From the NCBI GenBank assembly GCA_002355495.1, contig AP017424.1, positions 4,405,501 to 4,469,500 of the forward strand: a DNA stretch of 64,000 nt, in the 5' to 3' direction. Under the pieces are notes generated by a model. That model ran no database searches. It had not been told where the DNA came from and saw only the letters and a program-made list of their open reading frames with translations. The stretch is from Streptomyces laurentii. Its GTDB lineage: Bacteria; Actinomycetota; Actinomycetes; Streptomycetales; Streptomycetaceae. Both the position numbers and the translations under genes were made by a program. This document shows, in pieces, positions 51,362-60,498 of this stretch (position 1 is its first letter; each line of letters starts with the position of its first letter).

Positions 51362-52480
51362 TTACAGCTTCTCGATGACGTAGTCGACGCAGGCCGTCAG
51401 CGCCCGTACGTCCGCCGGGTCGATCGCCGGGAACATCGCGATCCGCAGCTGGTTGCGGCCCAGCTTGCGGTACGGCTCGGTGTCGACGATCCCGTTGGCG
51501 CGCAGCACCTTGGCGACCGCGGCCGCGTCGATGTCGTCCGAGAAGTCGATCGTGCCGATGACCTGCGAGCGCAGCGCCGGGTCGGTGACGAACGGCGTCG
51601 CGTACTTCGACTCTTCCGCCCAGCCGTACAGCGCCTGCGAGGATTCCTTCGTCCGGGCGACCGCCCAGTCCAGACCGCCCTGGCCGTTCAGCCACTTGAC
51701 CTGCTCGTTCAGCAGGAAGAGGGTGGCGAGCGCCGGGGTGTTGTACGTCTGGTTCTTCAGCGAGTTGTCGATCGCGGTCGGCAGGGAGAAGAACTCCGGG
51801 ATGTGCCGGCCGGACGCGTGGATCGCCCGGGCCCGCTCCAGGGCGGCCGGCGAGAACGCCGCCAGCCACAGCCCGCCGTCGGCCGCGAAGGACTTCTGCG
51901 GAGCGAAGTAGTAGACGTCGGTCTCGGTGATGTCGACCGGCAGGCCGCCCGCGCCCGAGGTGGCGTCCACGAGGACCAGCGCGCCCTCGTCGGCACCCGC
52001 GACGCGACGGATCGGGGCGGCGACACCGGTGGAGGTCTCGTTGTGGGTGAAGGCGTAGACGTCGGTGCCCGCCTCGGCCACCGGCTGCGGGCAGCTGCCC
52101 GGGTCGGCGGAGACCACGGTCGGCTCGGCCAGCCACGGGGCCAGCTTCGACGCCTTCGCGAACTTGGACGAGAACTCGCCGAAGGTGAGGTGCTGCGACT
52201 TGTTCTCGATCAGGCCGTGGGTCGCGATGTCCCAGAAGGCGGTGGAGCCGCCGTTGCCCAGGATCACCTCGTAGCCCTCGGGCAGCGAGAAGAGGTCGCG
52301 GAGTCCGGTACGCACCTCGCCGACCAGGTCCTTGACCGTGGCCTGGCGGTGGGACGTGCCGAGATAGGAGGTGCCGGTGGCGGCCAGGGCCTCCAGCGCC
52401 TCCGTGCGCACCTTGGAGGGGCCCGCGCCGAAACGGCCATCGGCGGGCTTCATGTCAGCGGGAATCTGGATATCGGCCAC
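51362..52480 (-). CDS. serC: Phosphoserine aminotransferase
   Basis: PLP enzyme of serine and pyridoxal-phosphate synthesis, converting 3-phosphohydroxypyruvate to phosphoserine. Actinobacterial SerC hallmarks: DGRFGAGPSKVR, LGNGGSTAFWDIATHGL, SFTHNETSTGV-like FTHNETSTGV and the PLP lysine in YYFAPQKSFAADGGLW; ends with ACVDYVIEKL. The 372-residue length is normal. GTG at 52480 gives the usual VADIQIPAD start; no good ribosome site is visible, which may mean a short leader. Divergent from the FAD/Fe-S dehydrogenase. Confidence 0.93.
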   Translation of the reverse strand: MADIQIPADMKPADGRFGAGPSKVRTEALEALAATGTSYLGTSHRQATVKDLVGEVRTGLRDLFSLPEGYEVILGNGGSTAFWDIATHGLIENKSQHLTFGEFSSKFAKASKLAPWLAEPTVVSADPGSCPQPVAEAGTDVYAFTHNETSTGVAAPIRRVAGADEGALVLVDATSGAGGLPVDITETDVYYFAPQKSFAADGGLWLAAFSPAALERARAIHASGRHIPEFFSLPTAIDNSLKNQTYNTPALATLFLLNEQVKWLNGQGGLDWAVARTKESSQALYGWAEESKYATPFVTDPALRSQVIGTIDFSDDIDAAAVAKVLRANGIVDTEPYRKLGRNQLRIAMFPAIDPADVRALTACVDYVIEKL

Positions 52481-52684
52481 GAGGCGGAGCGTATCGGGTC
52501 GGGAGGGGCGCGGCTGAGGCATGTCCGCCCGATGAGACGAGGACTGAGACATCCTGGAGTCGTGGGATCACACCAAGAGGGCGAGGAAGCAGGCCGGAAT
52601 TCGCGCAGGAATTCGGGCAGGGGGGTGGGGCCGGCCGGTGCGACGCCGGTGCCGGGCGGGGTACGAGGCGGGGTACGGGGCCTG

Positions 52685-55486
52685 ATGCGGGACGGGGCGC
52701 CGGGCGGGACCGGGAACGGGACCGCGGCCCTCGGCCGCGAACTGGCCGAGGCCCTGCGCGCCGCCGTCACCGACGCCCGGGACATCGACTTCTCCGTCAC
52801 CGCCCGCGCCCTGACCACGATGGACGCCTCCAACTACCGGCGCGTCCCGCTCGGCGTCGTCACCCCGCGCGACGCCGACGACGTCGCCGCGGCCCTCGCC
52901 GTCTGCCGTACGTACGAGGTGCCGGTCGTCGCCCGCGGCGGCGGTACGTCGATCGCCGGGCAGGCCACCGGCACCGGCGTCGTCCTCGACCTCACCCGCC
53001 ACCTGCGCGGGGTGGTGTCGCTCGATCCCGAGGCCCGCACGGCGGTCGTCCGGCCCGGGCTCGTCCTCGACCGGCTGCGGGACGCGGCCCGCCCGTACGG
53101 TCTGACCTTCGGCCCCGACCCGTCCACGCACAGCCGCTGCACCCTCGGCGGCATGATCGGCAACAACGCGTGCGGCGCGCACTCGGTGGCCTGGGGCACG
53201 ACCGCCGACAACGTCCGCGGCCTCGACGTGGCGACCTACGACGGGCGGCGACTGCGCCTCGGCCGTGACTGGCGCGGCGCGCCGGCCGGTCTGCGCGACC
53301 TGGTCACGGACCGGCTCGCGCTGCTGCGCACCGGCTACCCGGAGGGGCTGCCGCGCCGGATCTCCGGGTACGCGCTCGACGCGCTGCTGCCCGAGCGCGG
53401 CGCGGACGTGGCCCGCTCCTTCTGCGGCAGCGAGGGCACGCTGGGGGTGGTGACCGAGGCCGAGGTACGGCTCGTCCCGCTGCCGGCCGAGCCCGTCCTG
53501 GTGGTGCTCGGGTACGCGGACGAGAGCGCGGCGGCCGACGCGGCGGCCGGCCTGCTGTCGCACCGGCCGCTGACGGTCGAGGGGATGGCCGCCGATCTCG
53601 TACGGGGCGGAGGCGCCGGCGGAGGCGGCGCGGCCGGGCTGCCGCGCGGCGGGGCCTGGCTGTTCGTCGAGATGGACGGCGCCACTGCGGCGGCCCAACT
53701 GGCGCGGGCCTCCGATGCGTTGGAAGCCGCGCTCGTGCGCGACCCGGCCGGTCAGCGGGCGCTGTGGCGGATCCGCGAGGACGCGGCGGGCACGGCGACC
53801 CGGATGCCGGACGGGGCGGAGGCGTGGCCCGGCTGGGAGGACTGCGCGGTGCCGCCGGCCCGCCTCGGCGCGTATCTCCGGGAGTTCCGGGGCCTGTTGA
53901 AGGAGTACGGGCTGCGCGGCACGCCGTACGGGCACTTCGGCGACGGCTGTGTCCACGTCCGTGTCGACTTCGACCTGTGGACGGGGGTGGGGGTGGCCCG
54001 CTTCCGGGAGTTCTCGGAGGCGGTCGCGGACCTGGTCGTGGCGCACGGCGGCTCGCTGTCCGGCGAGCACGGGGACGGGAAGGCGCGGGCGGAGCTGCTG
54101 CCGAGGATGTACGGGCGCGAACTCGTCGACCTGTTCGGCGCGGTGAAGGATCTGTGGGACCCGGACGGCGGTCTGAACCCGGGCATGCTGGTGCGGCCGG
54201 AGCCACTGGACTCGGGCCTGCGGTTCACCGGCCTGACACTGCTGGAGGACGGCGGACTGGGGCGCGAGGCCGCCCGCTGTGTCGGAGTGGCCAAGTGCCG
54301 TGTCGAAGGCCCGAGTTCGGGACCCGGCGTGATGTGCCCCTCCTATCGCGCGACGGGGGAGGAACGGCACTCCACGCGCGGCCGGGCCCGGCTGCTGCAC
54401 GAGATGGCGCTCGGCGAGGTCGTCACGGACGGGGTGCGGTCCAAGGAGGTCCGGGAGGCCCTGGACCTGTGCCTGTCGTGCAAGGGCTGCCGCGGCGACT
54501 GCCCGGTGGGCGTCGACATGGCCGCGTACAAGTCCCGCTTCCTGGCCGCGCATTACGCGGGCCGACGCGCTCTGCGACGCCCCCGCTCGCACTGGACGAT
54601 GGGCGGGCTGCCACATCTGCTCGACCTGTTCGGGAAGGGGCTGAACACCGCGATGCGGCTGCCGTTCGCGGCCCGGCTCGCCGGGATCACGCCGGAGCGG
54701 GCGATGCCGAGGGTGGCGGACCGTACTTTCACGTCCTGCTTCACCGAACGCGCCTCGGGCCGGACGCCCGCGCTCACCCTGTGGCCCGACACCTTCACCG
54801 ACCACCTCGCGCCCGAGGTGGGCGTGGCCGCCCTGAAGGTCCTGGAGGCGGCGGGCCTCGGGGTCGCGCTGCCGCCGGGGCGGGTGTGCTGCGGACTCAC
54901 ATACGTGTCGACGGGCCGCCTCGACGCGGCGCGCCGGGTGATGACCCGCACCCTCGACGTCATGGCCGGCACGCCCGGCGCGCTCGCCGACCGCCCGGTC
55001 CTCGTCCTCGAACCCTCCTGCGCGGCGACCCTGCGCACCGACCTGCCCGAACTGCTGCCGGACGATCCGCGCGCGGCCCGTCTCGCCGCCTCCGTCCGCA
55101 CCTTCGCCGAGACCCTGGAACAGCTCGCCCCCGACTGGACCCCGCCTCGCCTCCGGCACTCCGCCGTCACCGGCCAGACCCACTGCCACCAGCACGCGGT
55201 CCTCGGCGACGCGGCGGACCACCGGCTCCGCCAACGCATGGGCCTGGTAGGCGATTTGGCGGGTGGCTGCTGCGGCCTGGCGGGCAACTTCGGCTTCGAA
55301 CCGGGCCACCAGCAGGTCTCCCGCGCCTGCGCCGAAGACCAGCTCCTGCCCGCCCTGCGCACCGCGCCCCCGGACGCCGTCGTCCTCGCGGACGGCTTCT
55401 CCTGCCGTACCCAGATCACCCACCTGTCCCCGGACCACCGGCCCCGGCATCTGGCGGAGGTACTGGCGGAGGCGCTGGACCAGTAG
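52685..55486 (+). CDS. FAD/Fe-S fused D-lactate (glycolate)-type dehydrogenase (933 aa)
   Basis: Two halves in one chain. The first 500 residues are a PCMH-type FAD oxidase (VPVVARGGGTSIAGQATGTGVVLDLTRHL, GNNACGAHSVAWG, YGHFGDGCVHVRVDFD, HGGSLSGEHGDGKAR). The rest is GlpC-like: 4Fe-4S motif CLSCKGCRGDCP, a second incomplete-looking cluster region (CVGVAKC, VMCPSYRAT), and two CCG motifs (CCGLTYVS, CCGLAGNFGF). Such fusions oxidise D-2-hydroxyacids at the membrane and pass electrons to quinone. Start uncertain: ATG 52685, or GTG 52562 with a low-complexity extension. Confidence 0.88.
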   Translation: MRDGAPGGTGNGTAALGRELAEALRAAVTDARDIDFSVTARALTTMDASNYRRVPLGVVTPRDADDVAAALAVCRTYEVPVVARGGGTSIAGQATGTGVVLDLTRHLRGVVSLDPEARTAVVRPGLVLDRLRDAARPYGLTFGPDPSTHSRCTLGGMIGNNACGAHSVAWGTTADNVRGLDVATYDGRRLRLGRDWRGAPAGLRDLVTDRLALLRTGYPEGLPRRISGYALDALLPERGADVARSFCGSEGTLGVVTEAEVRLVPLPAEPVLVVLGYADESAAADAAAGLLSHRPLTVEGMAADLVRGGGAGGGGAAGLPRGGAWLFVEMDGATAAAQLARASDALEAALVRDPAGQRALWRIREDAAGTATRMPDGAEAWPGWEDCAVPPARLGAYLREFRGLLKEYGLRGTPYGHFGDGCVHVRVDFDLWTGVGVARFREFSEAVADLVVAHGGSLSGEHGDGKARAELLPRMYGRELVDLFGAVKDLWDPDGGLNPGMLVRPEPLDSGLRFTGLTLLEDGGLGREAARCVGVAKCRVEGPSSGPGVMCPSYRATGEERHSTRGRARLLHEMALGEVVTDGVRSKEVREALDLCLSCKGCRGDCPVGVDMAAYKSRFLAAHYAGRRALRRPRSHWTMGGLPHLLDLFGKGLNTAMRLPFAARLAGITPERAMPRVADRTFTSCFTERASGRTPALTLWPDTFTDHLAPEVGVAALKVLEAAGLGVALPPGRVCCGLTYVSTGRLDAARRVMTRTLDVMAGTPGALADRPVLVLEPSCAATLRTDLPELLPDDPRAARLAASVRTFAETLEQLAPDWTPPRLRHSAVTGQTHCHQHAVLGDAADHRLRQRMGLVGDLAGGCCGLAGNFGFEPGHQQVSRACAEDQLLPALRTAPPDAVVLADGFSCRTQITHLSPDHRPRHLAEVLAEALDQ

Positions 55487-55649
55487 CGGCCGGCCGCGAT
55501 GGCGTCCGGCGGTTCTTGACCGCCGACTGGCCACTGTCCCCCGGCTTCGGGTCCCCGGCCCTGGTCGCCGGGCTGGGGCTGCTCGCCTTCGTGCTGGTTC
55601 GGGCGCCCTGGGGACGCCGCCGGACGTCATCCGCGGCGGAGGCGTGTTC

Positions 55650-57128
55650 TCACGCCTCGCGCATGACCGCTGGGCCGCCCAAGGAGCGGGGCAGTCGGCG
55701 GAGGGCGAGAGCGCCGAGCGCGAGGTGGAGCAGGGCGGCCACGAGAGCGGCCGCGTGCAGGCCGGTGACGAAGGCCGACTTGGCGGCGGCGGCCGAGGTG
55801 TCGGCCAGGCCGGGCAGTTGAAGAGTCTCGTCGAGGGTCGGGGCGAGGCCGGGGCCCTGGAGGCGGAAGAACAGGGCGGCGAGGGAACCGAGGAGCGCGA
55901 TGCCGAGGGCGTTGCCGATCTCGTTGCTCGTCTCGGCGATCGCACCGGCCGCGCCCGCCCGTTCGGGCGGCACCGCCCCGACGGCGGTGTCGGCGACGAC
56001 CGCGAACGAGATGCCGTACCCGACACCGGCGACCACCGTGGACAGCACGTACCAGCCGACCCCGCCCGCGACGGCAACGGGCAGGAGCAGTCCGGCGGCG
56101 ATGGAGAAGTGGCAGACGAGCAGCGCGGCGCGCTTGCCGATGCGGTCGACGACGGCCGGGGCCGCGACGCACGTCGCCGTGAGCGCGACGGCCCCCGGAA
56201 GCGCGAGGAGGGCGGCCTGGCGGACGGGGATGCCGAGGACGGACTGGAGGTAGATCCCGGCCAGGTAGGCGGTCGCCGACCACGCGGCGAGCGGCAGCAG
56301 GCCGGTGATCACGGCGAAGGTGAAGACCCGGTCGCGGAAGAGCGTGAAGTCGATGAGCGGGTGGGGGAGTTGGCGCTGACGTAGGCCGAACCAGACGAGG
56401 GCGGCGATTCCCGCGAGGCCGGCCGTCACCGCCGAGGCGGAGAGGCCGTCGGCGGCGGCGCGCTTCAGGCCGTAGACCGTCAGAAGCAGACCGGCCGCCG
56501 ACGTCACGACGCTGACGAGGTCGACCCGTCCGGGGCGGGTCGCGCGGACGTCCTTGAGCAGGGCGGGCGCGACGCACAGGAACAGGGCGACGACGGGGAG
56601 ATTGACCAGGAAGACCGATCCCCACCAGAAGCGTTCGAGCAGGAGGCCGCCGAGCACGGGGCCGATCGCGAAGCCCGCGGCGAAGGTGGCGGCGAAGATT
56701 CCGATGGCCCGCGCCCGCTGCCGCGGGTCGGGGAACAGTTCGCCGAGCACCGCCAGGGCGGACGGCAGGAGGGTCGCACCCGCAACGCCCATCAACACGC
56801 GGGCGGCGATGAGTAGTTCGGGCGTCGGGGCGAACGCGGCGGCAGCCGAGCCGAGGCCGAAGACGGCGGCGCCCGCGAGGAGGAGCCGGAGCCGTCCGTA
56901 CCGGTCGCCGATGTTCCCGAACGCGATGAGCAGCGAGCCCACCGCGAAGCCGTAACCGTCCAGGATCCACAGCGTCTGGCCGGCGCCGGGATCGAGCGCC
57001 CGGCCGATGCTCGGCAGGGCGAGGAACAGGATGGAGCCGTCCATCGAGACCAGGAGCACGGGACCGAGGACGGCCGGCAGACCGAGCCAGGCCCGGACGC
57101 CGGTACGGCTGGGGGTGGGGTGCGTCAT
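55650..57128 (-). CDS. DHA2-family MFS drug transporter (492 aa)
   Basis: Fourteen-helix drug:H+ antiporter: VLLVSMDGSILFLALPSIGRAL, motif A GNIGDRYGRLRLLL, motif C-like FAAGFAIGPVLGGLLLERF, and ETSNEIGNALGIALLGS in the C-terminal half, close to SmvA/QacA proteins. ATG at 57128. Divergent from an XRE regulator, with dyads between. Efflux of cationic drugs is the usual role; substrate unknown. Confidence 0.87.
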   Translation of the reverse strand: MTHPTPSRTGVRAWLGLPAVLGPVLLVSMDGSILFLALPSIGRALDPGAGQTLWILDGYGFAVGSLLIAFGNIGDRYGRLRLLLAGAAVFGLGSAAAAFAPTPELLIAARVLMGVAGATLLPSALAVLGELFPDPRQRARAIGIFAATFAAGFAIGPVLGGLLLERFWWGSVFLVNLPVVALFLCVAPALLKDVRATRPGRVDLVSVVTSAAGLLLTVYGLKRAAADGLSASAVTAGLAGIAALVWFGLRQRQLPHPLIDFTLFRDRVFTFAVITGLLPLAAWSATAYLAGIYLQSVLGIPVRQAALLALPGAVALTATCVAAPAVVDRIGKRAALLVCHFSIAAGLLLPVAVAGGVGWYVLSTVVAGVGYGISFAVVADTAVGAVPPERAGAAGAIAETSNEIGNALGIALLGSLAALFFRLQGPGLAPTLDETLQLPGLADTSAAAAKSAFVTGLHAAALVAALLHLALGALALRRLPRSLGGPAVMREA

Positions 57129-57167
57129 ACGGGCAACGGTCGGGCCGGGTGCGTCCGGCAGCCAGAC

Positions 57168-57193
57168 ACCTGTCGTGGGTACACCTGACAGGT
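57168..57193. promoter_or_regulatory. Candidate operator between MFS and XRE genes
   Basis: ACCTGTC (57168-57174) and GACAGGT (57187-57193) form a dyad, and ACCTG-A-CAGGT (57183-57193) is a second, tighter one nested in its right half. It sits 40-65 nt before both divergent starts. Confidence 0.55.
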
Positions 57194-57231
57194 ACACCCG
57201 GCCTGGGAGCGGGCCGCCTAGGCTCGGCGGG

Positions 57232-58074
57232 GTGGAGAGTCTCGGAGCGTTCCTGAAGAGTCGCCGCGACCGGGTGACCCCGGACCGGATCGGGTTGCGT
57301 ACGTACGGGACCGCGCGGCGCGTACCAGGGCTACGGCGGGAAGAGTTGGCACATCTGGCCGGAGTCAGTCCCGGCTACTACGCCCGGCTGGAGCAGGGGC
57401 AGGCGGTGGCGGCCTCGGGGCAGGTGCTCGGGGCGCTGGCGCGGGTGCTGGAACTGGACGCCGTGGAGACCGCGCACCTGCACAACCTCGTCCGGCAGCC
57501 CGCGCGGCCCGGCCTCGCCGAGCCTCCCGAGGAGGAGCCGCATCCGCGCGTACTCGCGCTGCTCGCGTCCCTGGCCGGGACGACGCCGGCGATCGTGCTG
57601 GGCCGGAGAGGGGACGTCCTGGCCTGGAACCGCGCGGGTCACGCGCTCTTCGCCGGACACCTCGACTACGAGGCGCCGCGCCACGCACCGGACCGGCCCT
57701 CGATTCCCCGGATGTTCTTCCTGGACCCGCCGGTCCGGGACCTCCACCGCAACTGGGAGGAATTGGCCCGCGTGCACGTCGCCTATCTGCGGCTGACGGC
57801 GGGACGCTTCCCGACCGACGCGCGGCTGGCGAACCTCATCGGCGAACTCGCCATGCGGAGCGACGTGTTCGCCACGATGTGGGCGACCGGCGAGGTCGCC
57901 GACTGCACCACCGGCGACATGCGCCTGCATCACCCGACCATCGGCGCGACGAACGTCGCGTACCAGGTCTGGCTCCAGCCCGACAGTCCGGACCACCGCC
58001 TGGAGATCTACACCCCGAACGACCCCGCCTCGGCCGACGCCCTCCGCATCCTCGCCCGGCATGTGAACGCCTAG
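57232..58074 (+). CDS. XRE-family regulator, MmyB-like ligand domain (280 aa)
   Basis: HTH at about 30-70 (VPGLRREELAHLAGVSPGYYARLEQGQ) and the MmyB-like PAS-type domain after it (LGRRGDVLAWNRAGHALFAGHLDY, RNWEELARVHVAYLRLTAGRFPTDARLANLIGELAMRS, LHHPTIGATNVAYQVW). This architecture is very common in Streptomyces next to oxidoreductases and transporters. GTG at 57232; TAGGCT only 8 nt upstream looks like a -10 element, which would give a leaderless message. Probable regulator of the divergent MFS gene. Confidence 0.87.
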   Translation: MESLGAFLKSRRDRVTPDRIGLRTYGTARRVPGLRREELAHLAGVSPGYYARLEQGQAVAASGQVLGALARVLELDAVETAHLHNLVRQPARPGLAEPPEEEPHPRVLALLASLAGTTPAIVLGRRGDVLAWNRAGHALFAGHLDYEAPRHAPDRPSIPRMFFLDPPVRDLHRNWEELARVHVAYLRLTAGRFPTDARLANLIGELAMRSDVFATMWATGEVADCTTGDMRLHHPTIGATNVAYQVWLQPDSPDHRLEIYTPNDPASADALRILARHVNA

Positions 58075-58283
58075 CCGGGCCCGGGCGGGCCCTAGCCCTC
58101 CGGCGCGTCCGCGAACAGCTCCTCGACCGGTGCGGCGGTGACGGCGGGTGGAGGTGGCCGTGAGGGGAACGTGGGAGCCGGGCCGTGACGCAGGGTTGCT
58201 TCTGGCATATGACCACTCGCGGGGGTGATCTACGCCCTTTGCCCTGACCTTTCTCGTCAGTAAGGATGGAGGAGTGGCCTAGT

Positions 58284-58301
58284 GGTGCATTACTCTGCAC
58301 C
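58284..58301. promoter_or_regulatory. Dyad upstream of the EamA exporter
   Basis: GGTGCA-TTACTC-TGCACC, six-base arms, 56 nt before the EamA start, in a 280-bp gap (58075-58356) that otherwise holds a 38-codon minus-strand frame and one CATATG site. Likely an operator; regulator unknown. Confidence 0.45.
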
Positions 58302-58356
58302 GAGAGGTTCACCTCACTGGACTCATGATCGTCAGCGACAGGCAAGGAGTGTGCCG

Positions 58357-59298
58357 GTGGACAGCCCGGTCAAGGACATACCCGTGGCGTCCGCCACGCC
58401 CACGGAGACCCCCGCCGCCCCCGGTGCGGGCCGGTTCGGTCGGTTCGCGCGGTTCGGCAGCCTCGGGCCCGTCGCGCTCGTCGTCGCCGGCGGGCTCTCC
58501 GTACAGTTCGGGTCCGCGGTCGCCGTACTTCTCATGCCCCGCGCCGGCGCGCTCGGCGTCGTCACGCTGCGGCTCGTCCTCGCCGCCGCCGTGCTCCTCA
58601 TCGTCTGCCGCCCCAAGATCCGCGGCCACAGCCGCGCCGACTGGGGCACGGTGATCACGTTCGGTACGGCGATGGCCGTCATGAACATCCTCTTCTACCT
58701 CGCCGTCGACCGGATCCCCCTCGGCGTCGCCGTCACCCTCGAAGTGCTCGGCCCGCTCGCCCTCTCCGTCTTCGCCTCGCGCCGCCTGGTCAACTTCCTC
58801 TGGGCCGGCCTCGCGCTCGCGGGCGTCGCCCTGCTCAGCGGCGGCGGCTTCGACCGGCTCGACCCCGTCGGGGCCCTCCTCGCGCTCGGCGCGGGGTCCA
58901 TGTGGGCCGCGTACATCGTCTTCAGCGCCCGCACCGGCCGCCGCTTCCCGCAGATGGACGGCCTCGCCCTCGCGATGGCCGTCGGCGCGCTGATCAGCCT
59001 GCCGTTCGGCATCGTGGCGGCCGGCGACCGGATCATCGTCCCGTCGACCATCGGGCTCGGCCTCGCCGTCGCGCTGATGTCCTCGGTCCTCCCGTACGCC
59101 CTGGAACTCGTCGCCCTGCGCCGTCTGCCCGCCCCCACCTTCGCCATCCTCATGAGCCTGGAGCCGGCCATCGCCGCCGCGGCGGGGTTCCTCATCCTGC
59201 ACCAGGCCCTCGGCCTGCTGGACGCCCTCGCGATCGCGCTCGTCATCGCGGCGAGCATGGGCGCGGTGCGGACCCAGATGTCCCGGGCCTCCAAATGA
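58357..59298 (+). CDS. EamA-family exporter, RhtA-like (313 aa)
   Basis: Ten hydrophobic helices in two EamA repeats: LGPVALVVAGGLSVQFGSAVAVLL and RIPLGVAVTLEVLGPLALSVFASRR in the first, GAGSMWAAYIVFSARTGRRFPQMDGLALAMAVGALISLP and ALRRLPAPTFAILMSLEPAIAAAAGFLIL in the second. The RIPLG and SLEPAIAA blocks match RhtA, a threonine/homoserine exporter. GTG at 58357 has GGAG at suitable spacing, unlike GTG 58351. Ends at a strong shared terminator. Confidence 0.87.
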   Translation: MDSPVKDIPVASATPTETPAAPGAGRFGRFARFGSLGPVALVVAGGLSVQFGSAVAVLLMPRAGALGVVTLRLVLAAAVLLIVCRPKIRGHSRADWGTVITFGTAMAVMNILFYLAVDRIPLGVAVTLEVLGPLALSVFASRRLVNFLWAGLALAGVALLSGGGFDRLDPVGALLALGAGSMWAAYIVFSARTGRRFPQMDGLALAMAVGALISLPFGIVAAGDRIIVPSTIGLGLAVALMSSVLPYALELVALRRLPAPTFAILMSLEPAIAAAAGFLILHQALGLLDALAIALVIAASMGAVRTQMSRASK

Positions 59299-59342
59299 CG
59301 CCCCGCTGACGCCGGAGACCTGACGCCGGCCGCGTCCTCGGC

Positions 59343-59386
59343 AAGTGGCGGCGGAGGGGGAAATCACCCCCTCCGCCGCCACTTTT
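59343..59386. terminator. Strong bidirectional terminator
   Basis: Eighteen-base arms AAGTGGCGGCGGAGGGGG (59343-59360) and its complement (59367-59384), six-base loop, with a TTTTCT tail on the plus strand. Between convergent EamA and LysR genes. Confidence 0.93.
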
Positions 59387-59410
59387 CTGTTCCCGCCTTC
59401 CCGCGCGCGC

Positions 59411-60319
59411 TCACCTGGCGGTACGGGCCCTCACCTCCCGCGCCGCCTCGCGCGCGGCCGTGACGAAGGCCCCCACCGCCTCGGTGGTGTGACCGGCCCG
59501 CCACACCAGGCCGTAGTCGGTCGGCTCCGCGTCGGCGAAGGGGACGTAGGCGACGCCGGGGCGCGCGTGGTACGTCGCCGTGTGCGCCGGCGCGAGCAGC
59601 GCGCCCCGGCCGCCGGCGATCAGCATCAGCGCCTCCTGCAGCTGGGTCACGCCGGGCCCGCGGGCGATCGGCCGGCCGCTCGGCGTGTGCGTGGGGACGT
59701 GGTGGGCGAGCCAGGAGGCGGGTACGTCGCCGTCGACCGTGAGCAGGGTGACCTCGGCCAGGTCCTCCAGGGACACCGCGGCCCGCGCGGCGAGCGGGTG
59801 GGCCGCGTGGATCGCGAGGACGCGTTCCTCCGCGAGCAGTGCCGGGCCCGCGCTCAATTCTTCGTCTTGTACGGGCAGCTCGGAGATCTGGACATGGAGT
59901 TCGCCCTTGCGGAGCTGACCGTACGGATCGGCGAGCGGGGCCTCGCAGAACTCCACGGCAAGCCGCGGGCGCCCGGCGCGCAGTGTCTCCGCCGCCCGCA
60001 TGGCGATCTCGCCGGTCAGGGGGTTGGCGAACCCGACGTACAGCACGGTGTCGATACCGCGCGCGCTGGCGGCCGCCCGTTCCAGGGCGGCCTCGATCGC
60101 GCGGTGGTGCGGTTCGAGATCGGCGCGCAGCTGCCGCCCGAGCGAGGTGAGGGCGACCTTGCGGCTGGTACGGGCGAACAGCGGTGCGCCGACGCGGCGT
60201 TCGAGCCGCTGGACGAGCTGGCTCACCCGGGCCCGGGACAGCCGCATCCGTTCGGCCGTGCGGCCGAAGTGCAACTCTTCGGCGAGCAGCAGGAAACACT
60301 CCAGCTCGTCGTGCTCCAC
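59411..60319 (-). CDS. LysR-family regulator (302 aa)
   Basis: LysR winged helix at 1-60 (LECFLLLAEELHFGRTAERMRLSRARVSQLVQRLERRVGAPLFARTSRKVALT) and a periplasmic-binding-protein-like effector domain ending in AVGAFVTAAREAA. The HTH has SRARVSQ in place of the commoner SQPAVS. GTG at 60319. Divergent from the frameshifted MFS gene at 60499; a weak dyad GAACG-N7-CGTTC lies at 60360-60376. Confidence 0.87.
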   Translation of the reverse strand: MEHDELECFLLLAEELHFGRTAERMRLSRARVSQLVQRLERRVGAPLFARTSRKVALTSLGRQLRADLEPHHRAIEAALERAAASARGIDTVLYVGFANPLTGEIAMRAAETLRAGRPRLAVEFCEAPLADPYGQLRKGELHVQISELPVQDEELSAGPALLAEERVLAIHAAHPLAARAAVSLEDLAEVTLLTVDGDVPASWLAHHVPTHTPSGRPIARGPGVTQLQEALMLIAGGRGALLAPAHTATYHARPGVAYVPFADAEPTDYGLVWRAGHTTEAVGAFVTAAREAAREVRARTAR

Positions 60320-60359
60320 CGGCGTTCCCCCTGCTTGCTCGGTATCGGTAAGCCTGGCT

Positions 60360-60376
60360 GAACGAACGTTGCGTTC
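60360..60376. promoter_or_regulatory. Weak candidate LysR site
   Basis: GAACG-N7-CGTTC in the 179-bp region between lysR and the divergent MFS gene. Short arms, so chance is not excluded. Confidence 0.3.
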
Positions 60377-60498
60377 TTCGCCGTTGTTCCCCCCTCCCGC
60401 CCTGACCGAGGGTGGTCGAGCCGACGGATCCCGGCACCGCCCTTCATTCTCTTCAGCCCCTTCATCTGCCCCTCCGCCCTCACCATCGAGGAATCGAC

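Noticed and set aside
55487..55649. Short frame with a hydrophobic run (FGSPALVAGLGLLAFVLVRAPW) after the dehydrogenase gene
   Set aside because: No start or ribosome site and no family match; treated as non-coding spacer.
58092..58208. 38-codon minus-strand frame ending VEELFADAPEG
   Set aside because: The end looks protein-like, but there is no ribosome site and the rest is Pro-rich low-complexity; possibly a remnant, not supportable as a gene.
58261..58320. tRNA-like stretch (GTGGCCTAGTGG followed by a TTC-containing segment)
   Set aside because: No acceptor stem, no anticodon arm of correct size and no CCA-adjacent pairing; the symmetry is explained by a simple GGTGCA/TGCACC dyad.
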